Of a stretch of DNA of 45,303 nucleotides, positions 8,233 to 16,261 are shown piece after piece. The DNA comes from Cytophagaceae bacterium UBA6715 (lineage in GTDB: Bacteria > Bacteroidota > Bacteroidia > Cytophagales > Spirosomataceae): assembly GCA_002454335.1 (NCBI GenBank), contig DKIP01000013.1, forward strand, positions 991 to 46,293, read 5' to 3'. Numbering within the stretch: the first letter of the stretch is position 1; every line of letters begins with the position of its first letter. The translations under genes and the position numbers were made by a program. The notes under the pieces were generated by a model. That model had not been told where the DNA came from and did no database searches. It was given only the letters and a program-made list of their open reading frames with translations.

Positions 8233-9327
8233 ATGACCGTTCAAGACGTTTGTAATTCCATGGAAACATGGGCGCCATTAAGTTGGCAAGAATCCTATGA
8301 CAACGCGGGACTCCTCTGCGGAAGTCGAGCAAAATCCGTATCCGGTATACTCATCAGTTTAGACTGTACAGAAGCCGTCGTTCAAGAAGCCATCGATAAA
8401 GATTGTAATATGATCGTGGCGCACCATCCCATCGTGTTTAAAGGATTAAAATCCTTGACGGGAAAAGATTATGTGGAGCGGACAATGATTTTGGCCATCA
8501 AAAACGATGTGGCGATTTACGCAAGTCATACCAATTTGGATCATGCACCCAAGGGCGTTAGTTACCAATTAGCCCAAACGCTAGGCTTGGTCAATGGACA
8601 AGTATTACGCCCATTTAAACAAGCCTTAAAGCAATTAACCTACTTCGTCCCAAGCGATGCCGCTGAAATGACTCGCACAGCATTACATGCCGCCGGAGCG
8701 GGGAACATAGGCAATTATTCCGACTGCAGTTTTAGTCAAACGGGGACGGGCCGATTTACACCTAATGAAATAGCTAATCCAACGATTGGGACAAATAATC
8801 ATGCGGAGGCTGTTCAGGAAGACCAAGTACAAATGATTTTTCCGGTACATTTTGAAAACAGAATTATTCAAGCGCTGAAATCAGCGCACCCTTATGAGGA
8901 AGTAGCCTATTTTATTCATGCCTTAGATAACACTTGGGATGAAGTGGGTTCCGGCTACATCGCTGAATTACCTTCTGCCATGGATCCAATAACATTCAGT
9001 ACGTATTTAAAAACGAAATTGGGCTTGAAATATTTCCGACATACAGCCTGGCTCGGTCAACCTATTAAACGGATTGCAGTATGCGGAGGCGCCGGAAGTT
9101 TTTTACTCAAGGATGCGATAAAAGCCGGCGCGGATGTTTTTATCAGTGGCGATTTCAAATATCATGAATTCTTTGATGCAGAAAATCATTGCACCATTTG
9201 CGATATAGGCCATTATGAATCGGAAGTCATGATAAAGGATGCTATCCATGCTTATTTATCAAATAATTTTAGTACTTTTGCCGTTCTGAAAAGTATGACC
9301 AACAGCAATCCTGTGAGTTATGCTTAA
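8233..9327 (+). CDS. Nif3-like dinuclear metal center hexameric protein
   Basis: A 364-residue protein when started at ATG 8233, the usual length for the long Nif3/YbgI form that carries an inserted PII-like domain in the middle. Metal ligands are visible: AHHP (H64, H65), TNLD (D103), and near the C-terminus DIGHYESE (H327, E331). GGAGSF followed by GADVFISGDFKYHEFF is the conserved C-terminal core. Members form toroid hexamers with two metal ions per subunit; a GTP cyclohydrolase-type activity has been suggested for some, but the physiological role is not settled. The zinc-ribbon gene starts 38 bases downstream, and this pairing is common in Bacteroidota. Confidence 0.93.
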   Translation: MTVQDVCNSMETWAPLSWQESYDNAGLLCGSRAKSVSGILISLDCTEAVVQEAIDKDCNMIVAHHPIVFKGLKSLTGKDYVERTMILAIKNDVAIYASHTNLDHAPKGVSYQLAQTLGLVNGQVLRPFKQALKQLTYFVPSDAAEMTRTALHAAGAGNIGNYSDCSFSQTGTGRFTPNEIANPTIGTNNHAEAVQEDQVQMIFPVHFENRIIQALKSAHPYEEVAYFIHALDNTWDEVGSGYIAELPSAMDPITFSTYLKTKLGLKYFRHTAWLGQPIKRIAVCGGAGSFLLKDAIKAGADVFISGDFKYHEFFDAENHCTICDIGHYESEVMIKDAIHAYLSNNFSTFAVLKSMTNSNPVSYA

Positions 9328-9365
9328 TTTTAGAGCGAATTAATAATTCAAACGCAACAAGAAGA

Positions 9366-10178
9366 ATGGCTACAGTTACCGAAACTACAATTGCCCAAAA
9401 GTTAGAAGGCTTATTAAAGCTTCAAACCATTGATTCAGCCTTAGACAATATCAAGAAAGTACGAGGTGATTTACCTGAAGAGGTTCGTGATTTAGAAGAT
9501 GAAATCGCTGGTTTAGAAACTCGTTTAACGAAATTCCAATCTGAAATCAGTTCATTCGAAGAGCAAATCTCGAATTACAAAATTTCTAAAAAGGATTCTG
9601 AGAAGCTTATTGTCAAATACAAAGAGCAACAAATGAATGTCCGCAATAACCGTGAGTTCGACGCTATTTCAAAAGAAATCGAATTGCAAGGTTTAGAAAT
9701 GGAGATTGCTGACAAGCGCATTAAAGAAATCGATTTCAAAGTATTGAACAAAAATGATGAAATCGCAAGCGTAGAATCTAATTTACACGAGCGCAAAAAA
9801 GATCTTGAAATCAAACAAAAAGAATTAGAAGTGATCATCGGCGAAAGCGAAGAAGATGAGCAAAAATTCTTGAAAGATCGTGAGAAAGCGTTGAAAAATG
9901 TAGAGGAGCGTCTGTTAAAATCTTACAATAAATTACGTGACAATGCCATCAATGGATTAGCTGTTGTTATGGTGAAACGTGGTGCATGTGGTGGATGTTT
10001 CAGCTCCGTACCTCCACAACGTCAAACAGACATCAAAGACAAGAAGAAATTGATCGTTTGTGAGCATTGCGGACGTATTCTTGCGGGTGTTGAGGATCCA
10101 ATTCCGGCGCCGGAGAAAGAGAAAAAACCACGCGGGAAAGCGGCAACTGCAGCAGCTGCAGCAGCAACCGCTGAATAA
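9366..10178 (+). CDS. C4-type zinc ribbon protein with long coiled coil
   Basis: A 270-residue protein. Residues about 30-190 are highly charged heptad-type coiled coil. They are followed by a zinc ribbon with CGGC (C208, C211) and CEHC (C232, C235). The tail is Pro/Lys then alanine-rich (245-270) and is probably disordered. This is the family often annotated as C4-type zinc ribbon domain protein (DUF164/CdsZ-like), suggested to bind nucleic acid or to act in translation. It follows the Nif3-like gene in the same transcript, a conserved neighbourhood that hints at linked function. A strong terminator follows. Confidence 0.9.
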   Translation: MATVTETTIAQKLEGLLKLQTIDSALDNIKKVRGDLPEEVRDLEDEIAGLETRLTKFQSEISSFEEQISNYKISKKDSEKLIVKYKEQQMNVRNNREFDAISKEIELQGLEMEIADKRIKEIDFKVLNKNDEIASVESNLHERKKDLEIKQKELEVIIGESEEDEQKFLKDREKALKNVEERLLKSYNKLRDNAINGLAVVMVKRGACGGCFSSVPPQRQTDIKDKKKLIVCEHCGRILAGVEDPIPAPEKEKKPRGKAATAAAAAATAE

Positions 10179-10201
10179 GCCGACTCCCCTAACATATAAG
10201 A

Positions 10202-10230
10202 AAGCCTGAAGATTTTTCAGGCTTTTTTTA
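10202..10230 (+). terminator. Intrinsic terminator of the Nif3/zinc-ribbon operon
   Basis: A 9-bp stem (10202-10210 with 10216-10224) with a 5-base loop is followed by a T-rich tail, 24 bases past the stop codon of the zinc-ribbon gene. Confidence 0.93.
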
Positions 10231-10247
10231 TACCCATTCGGCAGGCA

Positions 10248-10276
10248 TAAAAAAAGCTCAGCCTTCCGACTGAGCT
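10248..10276 (-). terminator. Intrinsic terminator of accD
   Basis: A 7-bp stem (10255-10261 with 10270-10276) preceded on the plus strand by seven A, hence a U tail on the minus-strand transcript. It lies 20 bases past the accD stop. The two facing terminators separate the convergent units. Confidence 0.92.
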
Positions 10277-10296
10277 CTTCATACATATCGAGTTTC

Positions 10297-11142
10297 TTAT
10301 TTCTTCAACATCCCTAATAGGGCGCTTAATTTATCTTTCATATCCTTGCGATCAACGATGAAATCCAAGAAGCCATGATCCAAAACGAAATCAGCGCTTT
10401 GGAATCCTTTTGGCAAATCTTTACCAATCGTTTCTTTGATGACACGTGGTCCGGCAAAACCAATTAATGCACCTGGCTCCGCGATGTTAAAATCGCCTAA
10501 CATAGCAAATGATGCTGTCACACCACCGGTTGTGGGGTCTGTCAACAAGGAGATATAAGGAATTTTAGCCTCCGCCAATAATGCCAATCGAGCTGAGGTT
10601 TTCGCCATTTGCATCAGTGAGAAACCTGCCTCCATCATACGCGCACCACCAGAACGAGAGATCATTAAAAATGGAGTTCCCGTTTTCAACGAATGATCGA
10701 TGGCACGAGAAATCTTCTCTCCTACAACGGAACCCATTGAACCTCCAATGAAACTAAAGTCCATGGCAGCAATCGTAATCGGCATTCCGTTCATGTCACC
10801 ATAGGCTGCGCGGACAGCATCTTTCAATCCCGTTTTATGTTCCGTAGCTTTTACACGATCCGTATATTTTTTTGTGTCCGTAAAGTTCAAAGGGTCGCCA
10901 GAACTCAACATCGGATCTAATTCTGTATAACGCGATTGGTCAAAAAGCAATTCGAAATATTCCTGTGAACCAATTTTCTCGTGGTAATTACAACTTGAAC
11001 ATGTAAATGCGAATAAGCGGTGTTCCCGAGTATGTAACGCTTTTTTACAAGATGGGCATTGGTACCAAAGGCCATCAGGGGCTTCACGTTTGAATTCAGT
11101 GGGAGTCTGAATTCCTTTATCTTTTCTTGTAAACCAAGACAT
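10297..11142 (-). CDS. accD: Acetyl-CoA carboxylase carboxyltransferase subunit beta
   Basis: A 281-residue protein of the usual AccD length. The N-terminal zinc ribbon has C29, C32, C48 and C51. The crotonase-fold carboxyltransferase domain follows, with SGGARMMEAGFSLMQM and the motif TDPTTGGVTASFAMLGD, then GFAGPRVI. With AccA it moves the carboxyl group from biotin on AccB to acetyl-CoA, making malonyl-CoA for fatty acid synthesis. It is monocistronic here: promoter box at 11163-11170, terminator at 10248-10276. Confidence 0.97.
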   Translation of the reverse strand: MSWFTRKDKGIQTPTEFKREAPDGLWYQCPSCKKALHTREHRLFAFTCSSCNYHEKIGSQEYFELLFDQSRYTELDPMLSSGDPLNFTDTKKYTDRVKATEHKTGLKDAVRAAYGDMNGMPITIAAMDFSFIGGSMGSVVGEKISRAIDHSLKTGTPFLMISRSGGARMMEAGFSLMQMAKTSARLALLAEAKIPYISLLTDPTTGGVTASFAMLGDFNIAEPGALIGFAGPRVIKETIGKDLPKGFQSADFVLDHGFLDFIVDRKDMKDKLSALLGMLKK

Positions 11143-11162
11143 AATGCTAAATTAAATGTTTG

Positions 11163-11170
11163 CAAAGATA
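11163..11170 (-). promoter_or_regulatory. -7 promoter box (TATCTTTG) for accD
   Basis: CAAAGATA on the plus strand is an exact minus-strand TAnnTTTG, 20 bases before the accD ATG. No TTTG lies at the expected -33 distance. Confidence 0.6.
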
Positions 11171-11191
11171 ATTAAAAAGGCATTAGCTTCT

Positions 11192-13798
11192 CTATTTGAC
11201 CAAGACAAATCGCTTCAACACCACTTGATTTTCTACCTGTAATTGCAAGGCATAAGTTCCAGAAGCCAAATAAGATAAGTCTACCTGACATTCAAAGCGA
11301 TTACCCTGTGTTGGATAATTTTGATTGTATACAGGTCTTCCCTGCAAATCAATCACGCGTAAAGCAATGCCATTCAAATCACTAGCCTGCTCATAGATCA
11401 CCTGCAAAAGACCAGAACTTGGATTGGGTGAAATTTGCAGGCCTTTTGCTAGCGATGATGGTTCTATGGCTAAAATAGGATCAACTTTGGGCGCTTGAAT
11501 CTTCAAATTATCTACAGCCCAACCCCAGCCATGCGCCCCTACATCCGCATGCAAGCGGAATCGAATGATTACTTGGTCATTCACACTGAATTTTCCAGAG
11601 GCCAGCATATCTATCTCGTGGTTTTTCACCAAGGTACTTGTTGCTGTGGCAGTTGAATTTCCATCTGCATCACCCGCACTATTCCATTTAGATAACCAAG
11701 TAGCATTGAAGTTCGAATCCCAGCCATTAGCAAAGTTATACCAAGTCTTCCCGTCATCATTTGAGCCTTGAACAATCACATAATCAAAGAAACTACGATT
11801 CACGGTACCATCCGCATTTAAAAAAGATTCGCCCGCTTCCCCAGGTTCCACCAACACGATTTCATCGAAGGTAATTTTCGGGTTATCAGCAGCAATTTTA
11901 ATTGGCTTCAACAAAATAGCATCCGAGTTCGTGAATTTATCCGAGCCACCTACTCCGTCATATGATTCTTCATTTCCATCTGCATAGGGGTGTAGAGAAT
12001 GCAAGGCCACAGTCGAAAATCCAGCTGCCTGCGTTAAATTAAAACCTTTCAAGAAGAAATCTGCCGAAGGCGTCGCATCAAAGTTTTGAACATAAGTCGA
12101 CACAGGTTCTGCTAAAGCCAAGACTTTAAAGTCATAGTATCCTGAAGAAGGACTATAAACAATATTGGAAATCTTCGCGGCATCAGCCACTACGACCCGG
12201 TAGCGAATGACATCGCCAGCCTTAAGCTGACCCGCAGCAAAATTAAAACTATTGCTATACTTAAACGATTCGCCTGCGACTTTGGTAAAATCTTTCCGAA
12301 CGAATGCTGCCCCATTGATGGAATACTCCATATAAACGGCGGAAATGCCTAAATTATCAGAGGTAAGTAAAGTGGGCAATGTAATTGTCGTCTGAGAATT
12401 AAAGATGTATTTCAGCGGATTCGCGTAAATAACTACAGGTTTTACCGTATCCGCCCCCACGGTGAAATCAAAATAACTTCCAAAATTTGTACCCTCAATC
12501 ACAGGCGCCTCAGCTGGAGTTGTTACTTTTTTACCTCCGGCATCATTTGCCGTCCAATAATAATTAATCTTGCGCGTTGCAGCGGATTTTGGCAAGGTGT
12601 ATGTGTAGGTATTTCCCGACTTGACTAAAGGCATGGAAGTAGCAGACAGAATACTTTTATCAATCGCCATCATTAATTTAACAGATGATTCATTAATCAA
12701 AGTATCTGAATATACTTTAGCGCTAAAGACAATATCCTTTGAAACATCTTCGGTATCATTGTAATTGTCAGCAATAATATTGGTAGAGTACCAACCAAAA
12801 TCATTGAATGCTCCCAAAACAATCGGTCCGATATCCCGCGTAACCTCACCTCGAGCAATTTGAGGAGTCATGAGGGCATTGGGGTCGCCTACTTTATATT
12901 TGGCTTGGTCAACGTGATATATACTAGATCCTTCTGAAAAATTCGTTGGAGCATATAATTTCCCTTTTTCACCATTCAATCGTACAATGCTTGGCGAACT
13001 AATAAAAAGACTGTTTGAAGAAACCTGCGTTTTCAAAGCAGCGGAAGGATTATCAAACTTGGTGGTATCCATTAAAATTGTACCCGCTGAATTGATCATA
13101 AACTGGTCAAAAATACCTGGATATCCATAGCCTGCCTCCGTTTTATCAGATGACAACCCTACTTGTCCAATAAAACCTAACCCATGACCAAATTCATGCA
13201 ATACCACGGAATACAAATCAATTTGGTTGATTTTCGGAACACCATCTGTGCCCGTATACCAATCGGTAAAATCGGAATTGAAAGTAGCAATGATATCTGG
13301 ATTCGTACCATTTAAGTTTTTGTGGGCCATTTTCTCAGCCAAAGCTACCGGATACCACGTATTCAAACGATTCGATCCTACAAAATTTCGAACATTGGTC
13401 GATGCACCTGCGCTTCCCAAAACCCCCGTTGCCAAGGATTTCCATTGCACATAAATATTGATAGTAACGTCTGAGTTTAGGGATGTCGCCCAAAGATTCG
13501 CCGCGCGCTCAAAAATCGTTTTAATATCTGAAGGTGGAACAGTTTCATAGGTCAAAACAACCTGTGTCCCCGCTTTTACGCTTTGCTGCGATTGAGTAGT
13601 GCGTGCATTTCGATTTTGGATTTCTTCCAAAATTCGCTGGGAATACCCTTCCGGAAGTTCCCGATGAATACCCGATTTTTCGGGGGTATATTCCTCAATT
13701 ATCAAGCCCGGTTTGAATTCCATTTTGCTTTTCTGAGCAAAAAGATTACTCATGCTCGCAATCAAAACCAACAACATTGTATAGAAAAATTTCTTCAT
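11192..13798 (-). CDS. T9SS-secreted zinc metalloprotease-like protein with type A sorting domain
   Basis: An 868-residue protein. Signal peptide MKKFFYTMLLVLIASMSNLFAQ, so export is through Sec. A peptidase-like region (about 75-340) has VVLHEFGHGLGFIG (H201, E202, H205), the HExxHxxG zinc site. The usual third metzincin ligand position is Gly211, not His or Asp; a later His in SIYHVDQ (H295) followed by NALMTP (Met310) resembles leishmanolysin-like layouts. Ig-like and jelly-roll-like adhesive regions follow (about 450-770). The last 80 residues (SPNPSSGLLQV ... GTYALQLQ ... KRFVLVK) are a type A C-terminal sorting domain, so the protein should cross the outer membrane by the type IX system. 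It is last in a same-strand run after the HAD gene (18-base gap). Confidence 0.88.
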   Translation of the reverse strand: MKKFFYTMLLVLIASMSNLFAQKSKMEFKPGLIIEEYTPEKSGIHRELPEGYSQRILEEIQNRNARTTQSQQSVKAGTQVVLTYETVPPSDIKTIFERAANLWATSLNSDVTINIYVQWKSLATGVLGSAGASTNVRNFVGSNRLNTWYPVALAEKMAHKNLNGTNPDIIATFNSDFTDWYTGTDGVPKINQIDLYSVVLHEFGHGLGFIGQVGLSSDKTEAGYGYPGIFDQFMINSAGTILMDTTKFDNPSAALKTQVSSNSLFISSPSIVRLNGEKGKLYAPTNFSEGSSIYHVDQAKYKVGDPNALMTPQIARGEVTRDIGPIVLGAFNDFGWYSTNIIADNYNDTEDVSKDIVFSAKVYSDTLINESSVKLMMAIDKSILSATSMPLVKSGNTYTYTLPKSAATRKINYYWTANDAGGKKVTTPAEAPVIEGTNFGSYFDFTVGADTVKPVVIYANPLKYIFNSQTTITLPTLLTSDNLGISAVYMEYSINGAAFVRKDFTKVAGESFKYSNSFNFAAGQLKAGDVIRYRVVVADAAKISNIVYSPSSGYYDFKVLALAEPVSTYVQNFDATPSADFFLKGFNLTQAAGFSTVALHSLHPYADGNEESYDGVGGSDKFTNSDAILLKPIKIAADNPKITFDEIVLVEPGEAGESFLNADGTVNRSFFDYVIVQGSNDDGKTWYNFANGWDSNFNATWLSKWNSAGDADGNSTATATSTLVKNHEIDMLASGKFSVNDQVIIRFRLHADVGAHGWGWAVDNLKIQAPKVDPILAIEPSSLAKGLQISPNPSSGLLQVIYEQASDLNGIALRVIDLQGRPVYNQNYPTQGNRFECQVDLSYLASGTYALQLQVENQVVLKRFVLVK

Positions 13799-13816
13799 AG
13801 CACGAATTTAAATGGA

Positions 13817-14464
13817 TTAGGAATTCAATGGTTGTAGGTTTTCAAATAAGTCGACAAAATCAGCTGCGACCCATTGTGTATGTGCTAATTCTGTCGCCGT
13901 ATGTGAGGTCGTAATTCCAACGACCTTCATCCCAGCATTCAAACCTGCCGAAATGCCTTGCAGCGAATCTTCAATCACCCAACAATCTACAGGTGCCACA
14001 CCCACCATTTCAGCAGCTTTCAAATATATTTCAGGATCCGGTTTTCCTTTGCTCACTTCAGCCCCACCGATAATCGCATCGAACTGATCTCGAATACCTA
14101 AACCATCCACAATAAAATCAATATTGCCAGGACCGGCTGATGTAGCTAGTGCTGTTTTAATCCCATTTGCACGCAAAGTCTTTAAAAAAACTAATAATCC
14201 GGGCGCTGGCTTCATGTGCGCTTGGTAAAATCCGCGATATAAAATCTCTTTTTCTTCTTCGAGTACTTCGACTTCCGCGCGAGTCATTGCCTTTTTGTAA
14301 AACCACTCAAAAGTGTCTTTGGAATTCATGCCATTTAATTCCTTGTAAAACACCTCACGTGTCAACGGAATGTTGTGGCGTTCGCAAAATAATAGCCAGG
14401 CGTCTACGTGATAAGGTAAATTATCAACGACCACACCATCCATATCAAAAAGTACAGCTTTCAT
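13817..14464 (-). CDS. HAD-superfamily hydrolase, beta-phosphoglucomutase-like
   Basis: A 215-residue protein with all HAD motifs: FDMDGVVVD (D7 nucleophile, D9), SKGKPDPEIY (loop lysine), and VIEDSLQGISAG (metal-binding acid). The helical cap after residue 15 places it with subclass I phosphatases/beta-phosphoglucomutases that act on small sugar phosphates. It may be a plain phosphatase or a mutase; sequence alone does not decide. It starts 2 bases after the stop of the metallo-hydrolase gene, so the two are probably cotranscribed. Confidence 0.87.
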   Translation of the reverse strand: MKAVLFDMDGVVVDNLPYHVDAWLLFCERHNIPLTREVFYKELNGMNSKDTFEWFYKKAMTRAEVEVLEEEKEILYRGFYQAHMKPAPGLLVFLKTLRANGIKTALATSAGPGNIDFIVDGLGIRDQFDAIIGGAEVSKGKPDPEIYLKAAEMVGVAPVDCWVIEDSLQGISAGLNAGMKVVGITTSHTATELAHTQWVAADFVDLFENLQPLNS

Positions 14465-14466
14465 GA

Positions 14467-15237
14467 TTAAATACTTAGGCTTAGGCCATCATAGGCCAAA
14501 AACACGTTGGGAGGTAATTCTTGTTGGACTACTTCATGCAATCCCATCATATGACTAATGTGCGTAATATAAGCCTGTTCGGGCTGTATTTTGGCAATTA
14601 CATCCAAAGCTTCATGCAAGGTAAAATGCGAGACATGTTTTGACTTTCGCAAAGCATTGATAACGAGCACTTTAGAACCTTTAATCTTTTCCAATTCTTC
14701 GTCGGCAATAAAATTCGCATCCGTGATGTAGGTAAAATCACCAAAACGAAATCCCAAGACATCTAAGAAATAATGCTTAACAAATATGGGAATAACCTGA
14801 ACACCTTCCACGGAAAAGGGCTGCCCATCGATTTCAAATACATCAATTTCAGGCACACCTGGATATTTGTGTTCATCGAAAGCGTAGGCAAATTCGCGTT
14901 TCAGTTGATCAATGACCTGGGCTCTCGCATACAAGGGAATAGATGCTTGTTGGGCAAAATTAAACCCCCGAATATCATCTAAGCCAGCCGTATGATCTTT
15001 GTGTTCATGCGTAAAAAGTACGGCATCTACATGCTTGATTCCTGCCCGTAAAATTTGTTGGCGAAAATCTGGACCCGTATCTATGATGAAACTTTTCCCT
15101 TGCACTTGAATGTGCATGGAAACGCGCAATCGCTGATCGCGCGTGTCTTGCGAGGTACATACCTCGCAGGAACAAGCGATCATGGGAATCCCCTGTGATG
15201 TTCCAGTTCCTAAAAAGCGTACCTGGATTGGGGACAT
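14467..15237 (-). CDS. MBL-fold metallo-hydrolase, PhnP-like
   Basis: A 256-residue protein. It starts with the strand FLGTGTSQGIPMIACSC and CEVC (C22, C24, C27), the cysteine-bearing loop typical of PhnP-type phosphodiesterases. The metal motif THEHKDH (H77, H79, D81, H82) is complete, and YITDANF and ITHISHMMG supply later ligands. PhnP enzymes open cyclic phosphodiesters such as ribose 1,2-cyclic phosphate, but no phn genes are near, so the substrate here is unclear. It sits between the response regulator (4-base gap) and the HAD gene (2-base gap), suggesting one transcript. Confidence 0.88.
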   Translation of the reverse strand: MSPIQVRFLGTGTSQGIPMIACSCEVCTSQDTRDQRLRVSMHIQVQGKSFIIDTGPDFRQQILRAGIKHVDAVLFTHEHKDHTAGLDDIRGFNFAQQASIPLYARAQVIDQLKREFAYAFDEHKYPGVPEIDVFEIDGQPFSVEGVQVIPIFVKHYFLDVLGFRFGDFTYITDANFIADEELEKIKGSKVLVINALRKSKHVSHFTLHEALDVIAKIQPEQAYITHISHMMGLHEVVQQELPPNVFLAYDGLSLSI

Positions 15238-15241
15238 AAAA

Positions 15242-15610
15242 TTATTCAGTTAGTGCTTTCACTTGAGAAACCAAAGCATCAAAATTTAATGGCTTTGCTA
15301 AGAAATCATCAAAACCCACAGCTTTAAAATCTTCTAATGTATAGTTTCTTGCGTTACCCGTAATCGCGATCATGGGAATCGCCGCTTTTTTTGCATCCGA
15401 TAAGGCACGAACCGCTTTTGCACAATCCATTCCATCCATAACGGGCATGTTGATGTCCAACAAAAGAATATCAAAATCAGCTTTAGCTAATTCGTCCAAC
15501 ACCTGTTGGCCATTTTTTACCGCATGAATCTCAAAATTTTGAAATTCTAAAATCTTACGAGCTAAATTTTGAATGACAGAACTGTCCTCGGCGATTAATA
15601 CTTTTTTCAT
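15242..15610 (-). CDS. Single-domain (CheY-like) response regulator
   Basis: A 122-residue receiver domain with no output domain. Acidic pocket residues E8 and D9, phosphoacceptor D52 (LLLDINMPVMDG), T84 (AITG) and K106 (AKPLNF) are all present, so it should be phosphorylated by a histidine kinase and act through protein contacts. It is the first gene of the run with the PhnP-like and HAD genes. No kinase is encoded in the window. No clear TAnnTTTG promoter was found in the 70 bases upstream. Confidence 0.94.
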   Translation of the reverse strand: MKKVLIAEDSSVIQNLARKILEFQNFEIHAVKNGQQVLDELAKADFDILLLDINMPVMDGMDCAKAVRALSDAKKAAIPMIAITGNARNYTLEDFKAVGFDDFLAKPLNFDALVSQVKALTE

Positions 15611-15683
15611 AAAATTCGATTTGATATTTTAAGGCAAAACCTCATATTCAAGTAAAAATAGAGAAACTAATGAAATTACGCAA

Positions 15684-15713
15684 TAAAAAAAGCGACTCAA
15701 TTGAGCCGCTTTT
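15684..15713 (-). terminator. Intrinsic terminator of the DUF5916-DUF2911 operon
   Basis: Nine-bp stem with AATT loop (arms about 15690-15698 and 15703-15711), flanked by seven A on the plus strand, which gives a U tail on the minus strand. In the minus-strand RNA one pair is a G-U wobble; in the plus-strand RNA the same position is an A-C mismatch, so the element favours the minus direction. It lies 18 bases past the DUF2911 stop. Confidence 0.9.
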
Positions 15714-15731
15714 AAAATGAATTCAAATTCC

Positions 15732-16241
15732 TTATTTCACATAAATCGAAACGGATGTTTTATCCCAATCGAAGGTGATTTGGCCTGTAGGCGAAACACC
15801 GATCGTAAATTTCTCTGTCATCGCATGCTCACTTACTTTACCTGTAACGCGCAACACATCTTTTTCAGCTTTGTACGTATAAGCGCCCCATTGTTTTGCA
15901 TCGCTATTGAAAATCACCGTCCATTCCGTTGGGCCTGGAATTGTAAACAAAGAATAAACTCCTTTTGCTAAAGGCTTACCTTGAACAGTTACGTCAGCAG
16001 AAAACTCAATCGTTGTTGCTTCATTTGCACCCGTCCGCCAAACTTCCCCAAATGGAGCCAATGCTTTGGCATCCTTGGAACCAAAAACCAAACGACCCTT
16101 CACCGAAGGTTGTGCGTACTTAATGACTACTTCTGTCGTTCCTACCTTTTGAATAACGACTGCTGGTGGGGATGCGGGGGCTTTTTGAGCAAAAGCTCCA
16201 AAAGTCATCACACTGAATAAAATTGCTAAATACTTTTTCAT
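15732..16241 (-). CDS. DUF2911 family exported protein
   Basis: A 169-residue protein with a signal peptide (MKKYLAILFSVMTFGAFAQ). The core, with VVIKYAQPSVKGRLVFG, LAPFGEVWRTGANEATTIEFS, LAKGVYSLFTIPGPTEWTVIFN and WGAYTYKAEKDVLRV, matches the DUF2911 signature found widely in Bacteroidota. Function unknown; it is likely periplasmic. It follows the DUF5916 gene by 20 bases and is closed by the terminator at 15684-15713. Confidence 0.9.
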   Translation of the reverse strand: MKKYLAILFSVMTFGAFAQKAPASPPAVVIQKVGTTEVVIKYAQPSVKGRLVFGSKDAKALAPFGEVWRTGANEATTIEFSADVTVQGKPLAKGVYSLFTIPGPTEWTVIFNSDAKQWGAYTYKAEKDVLRVTGKVSEHAMTEKFTIGVSPTGQITFDWDKTSVSIYVK

Positions 16242-16261
16242 AATTATGTTGTTGTTTAAGA

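Noticed and set aside
8216..8236. Mini-ORF MLKPAK whose TGA overlaps the Nif3 start codon
   Set aside because: Only six codons, and its ATG lies two bases after the -7 box, so it is probably upstream of or at the transcription start. No biased codons or terminator accompany it.
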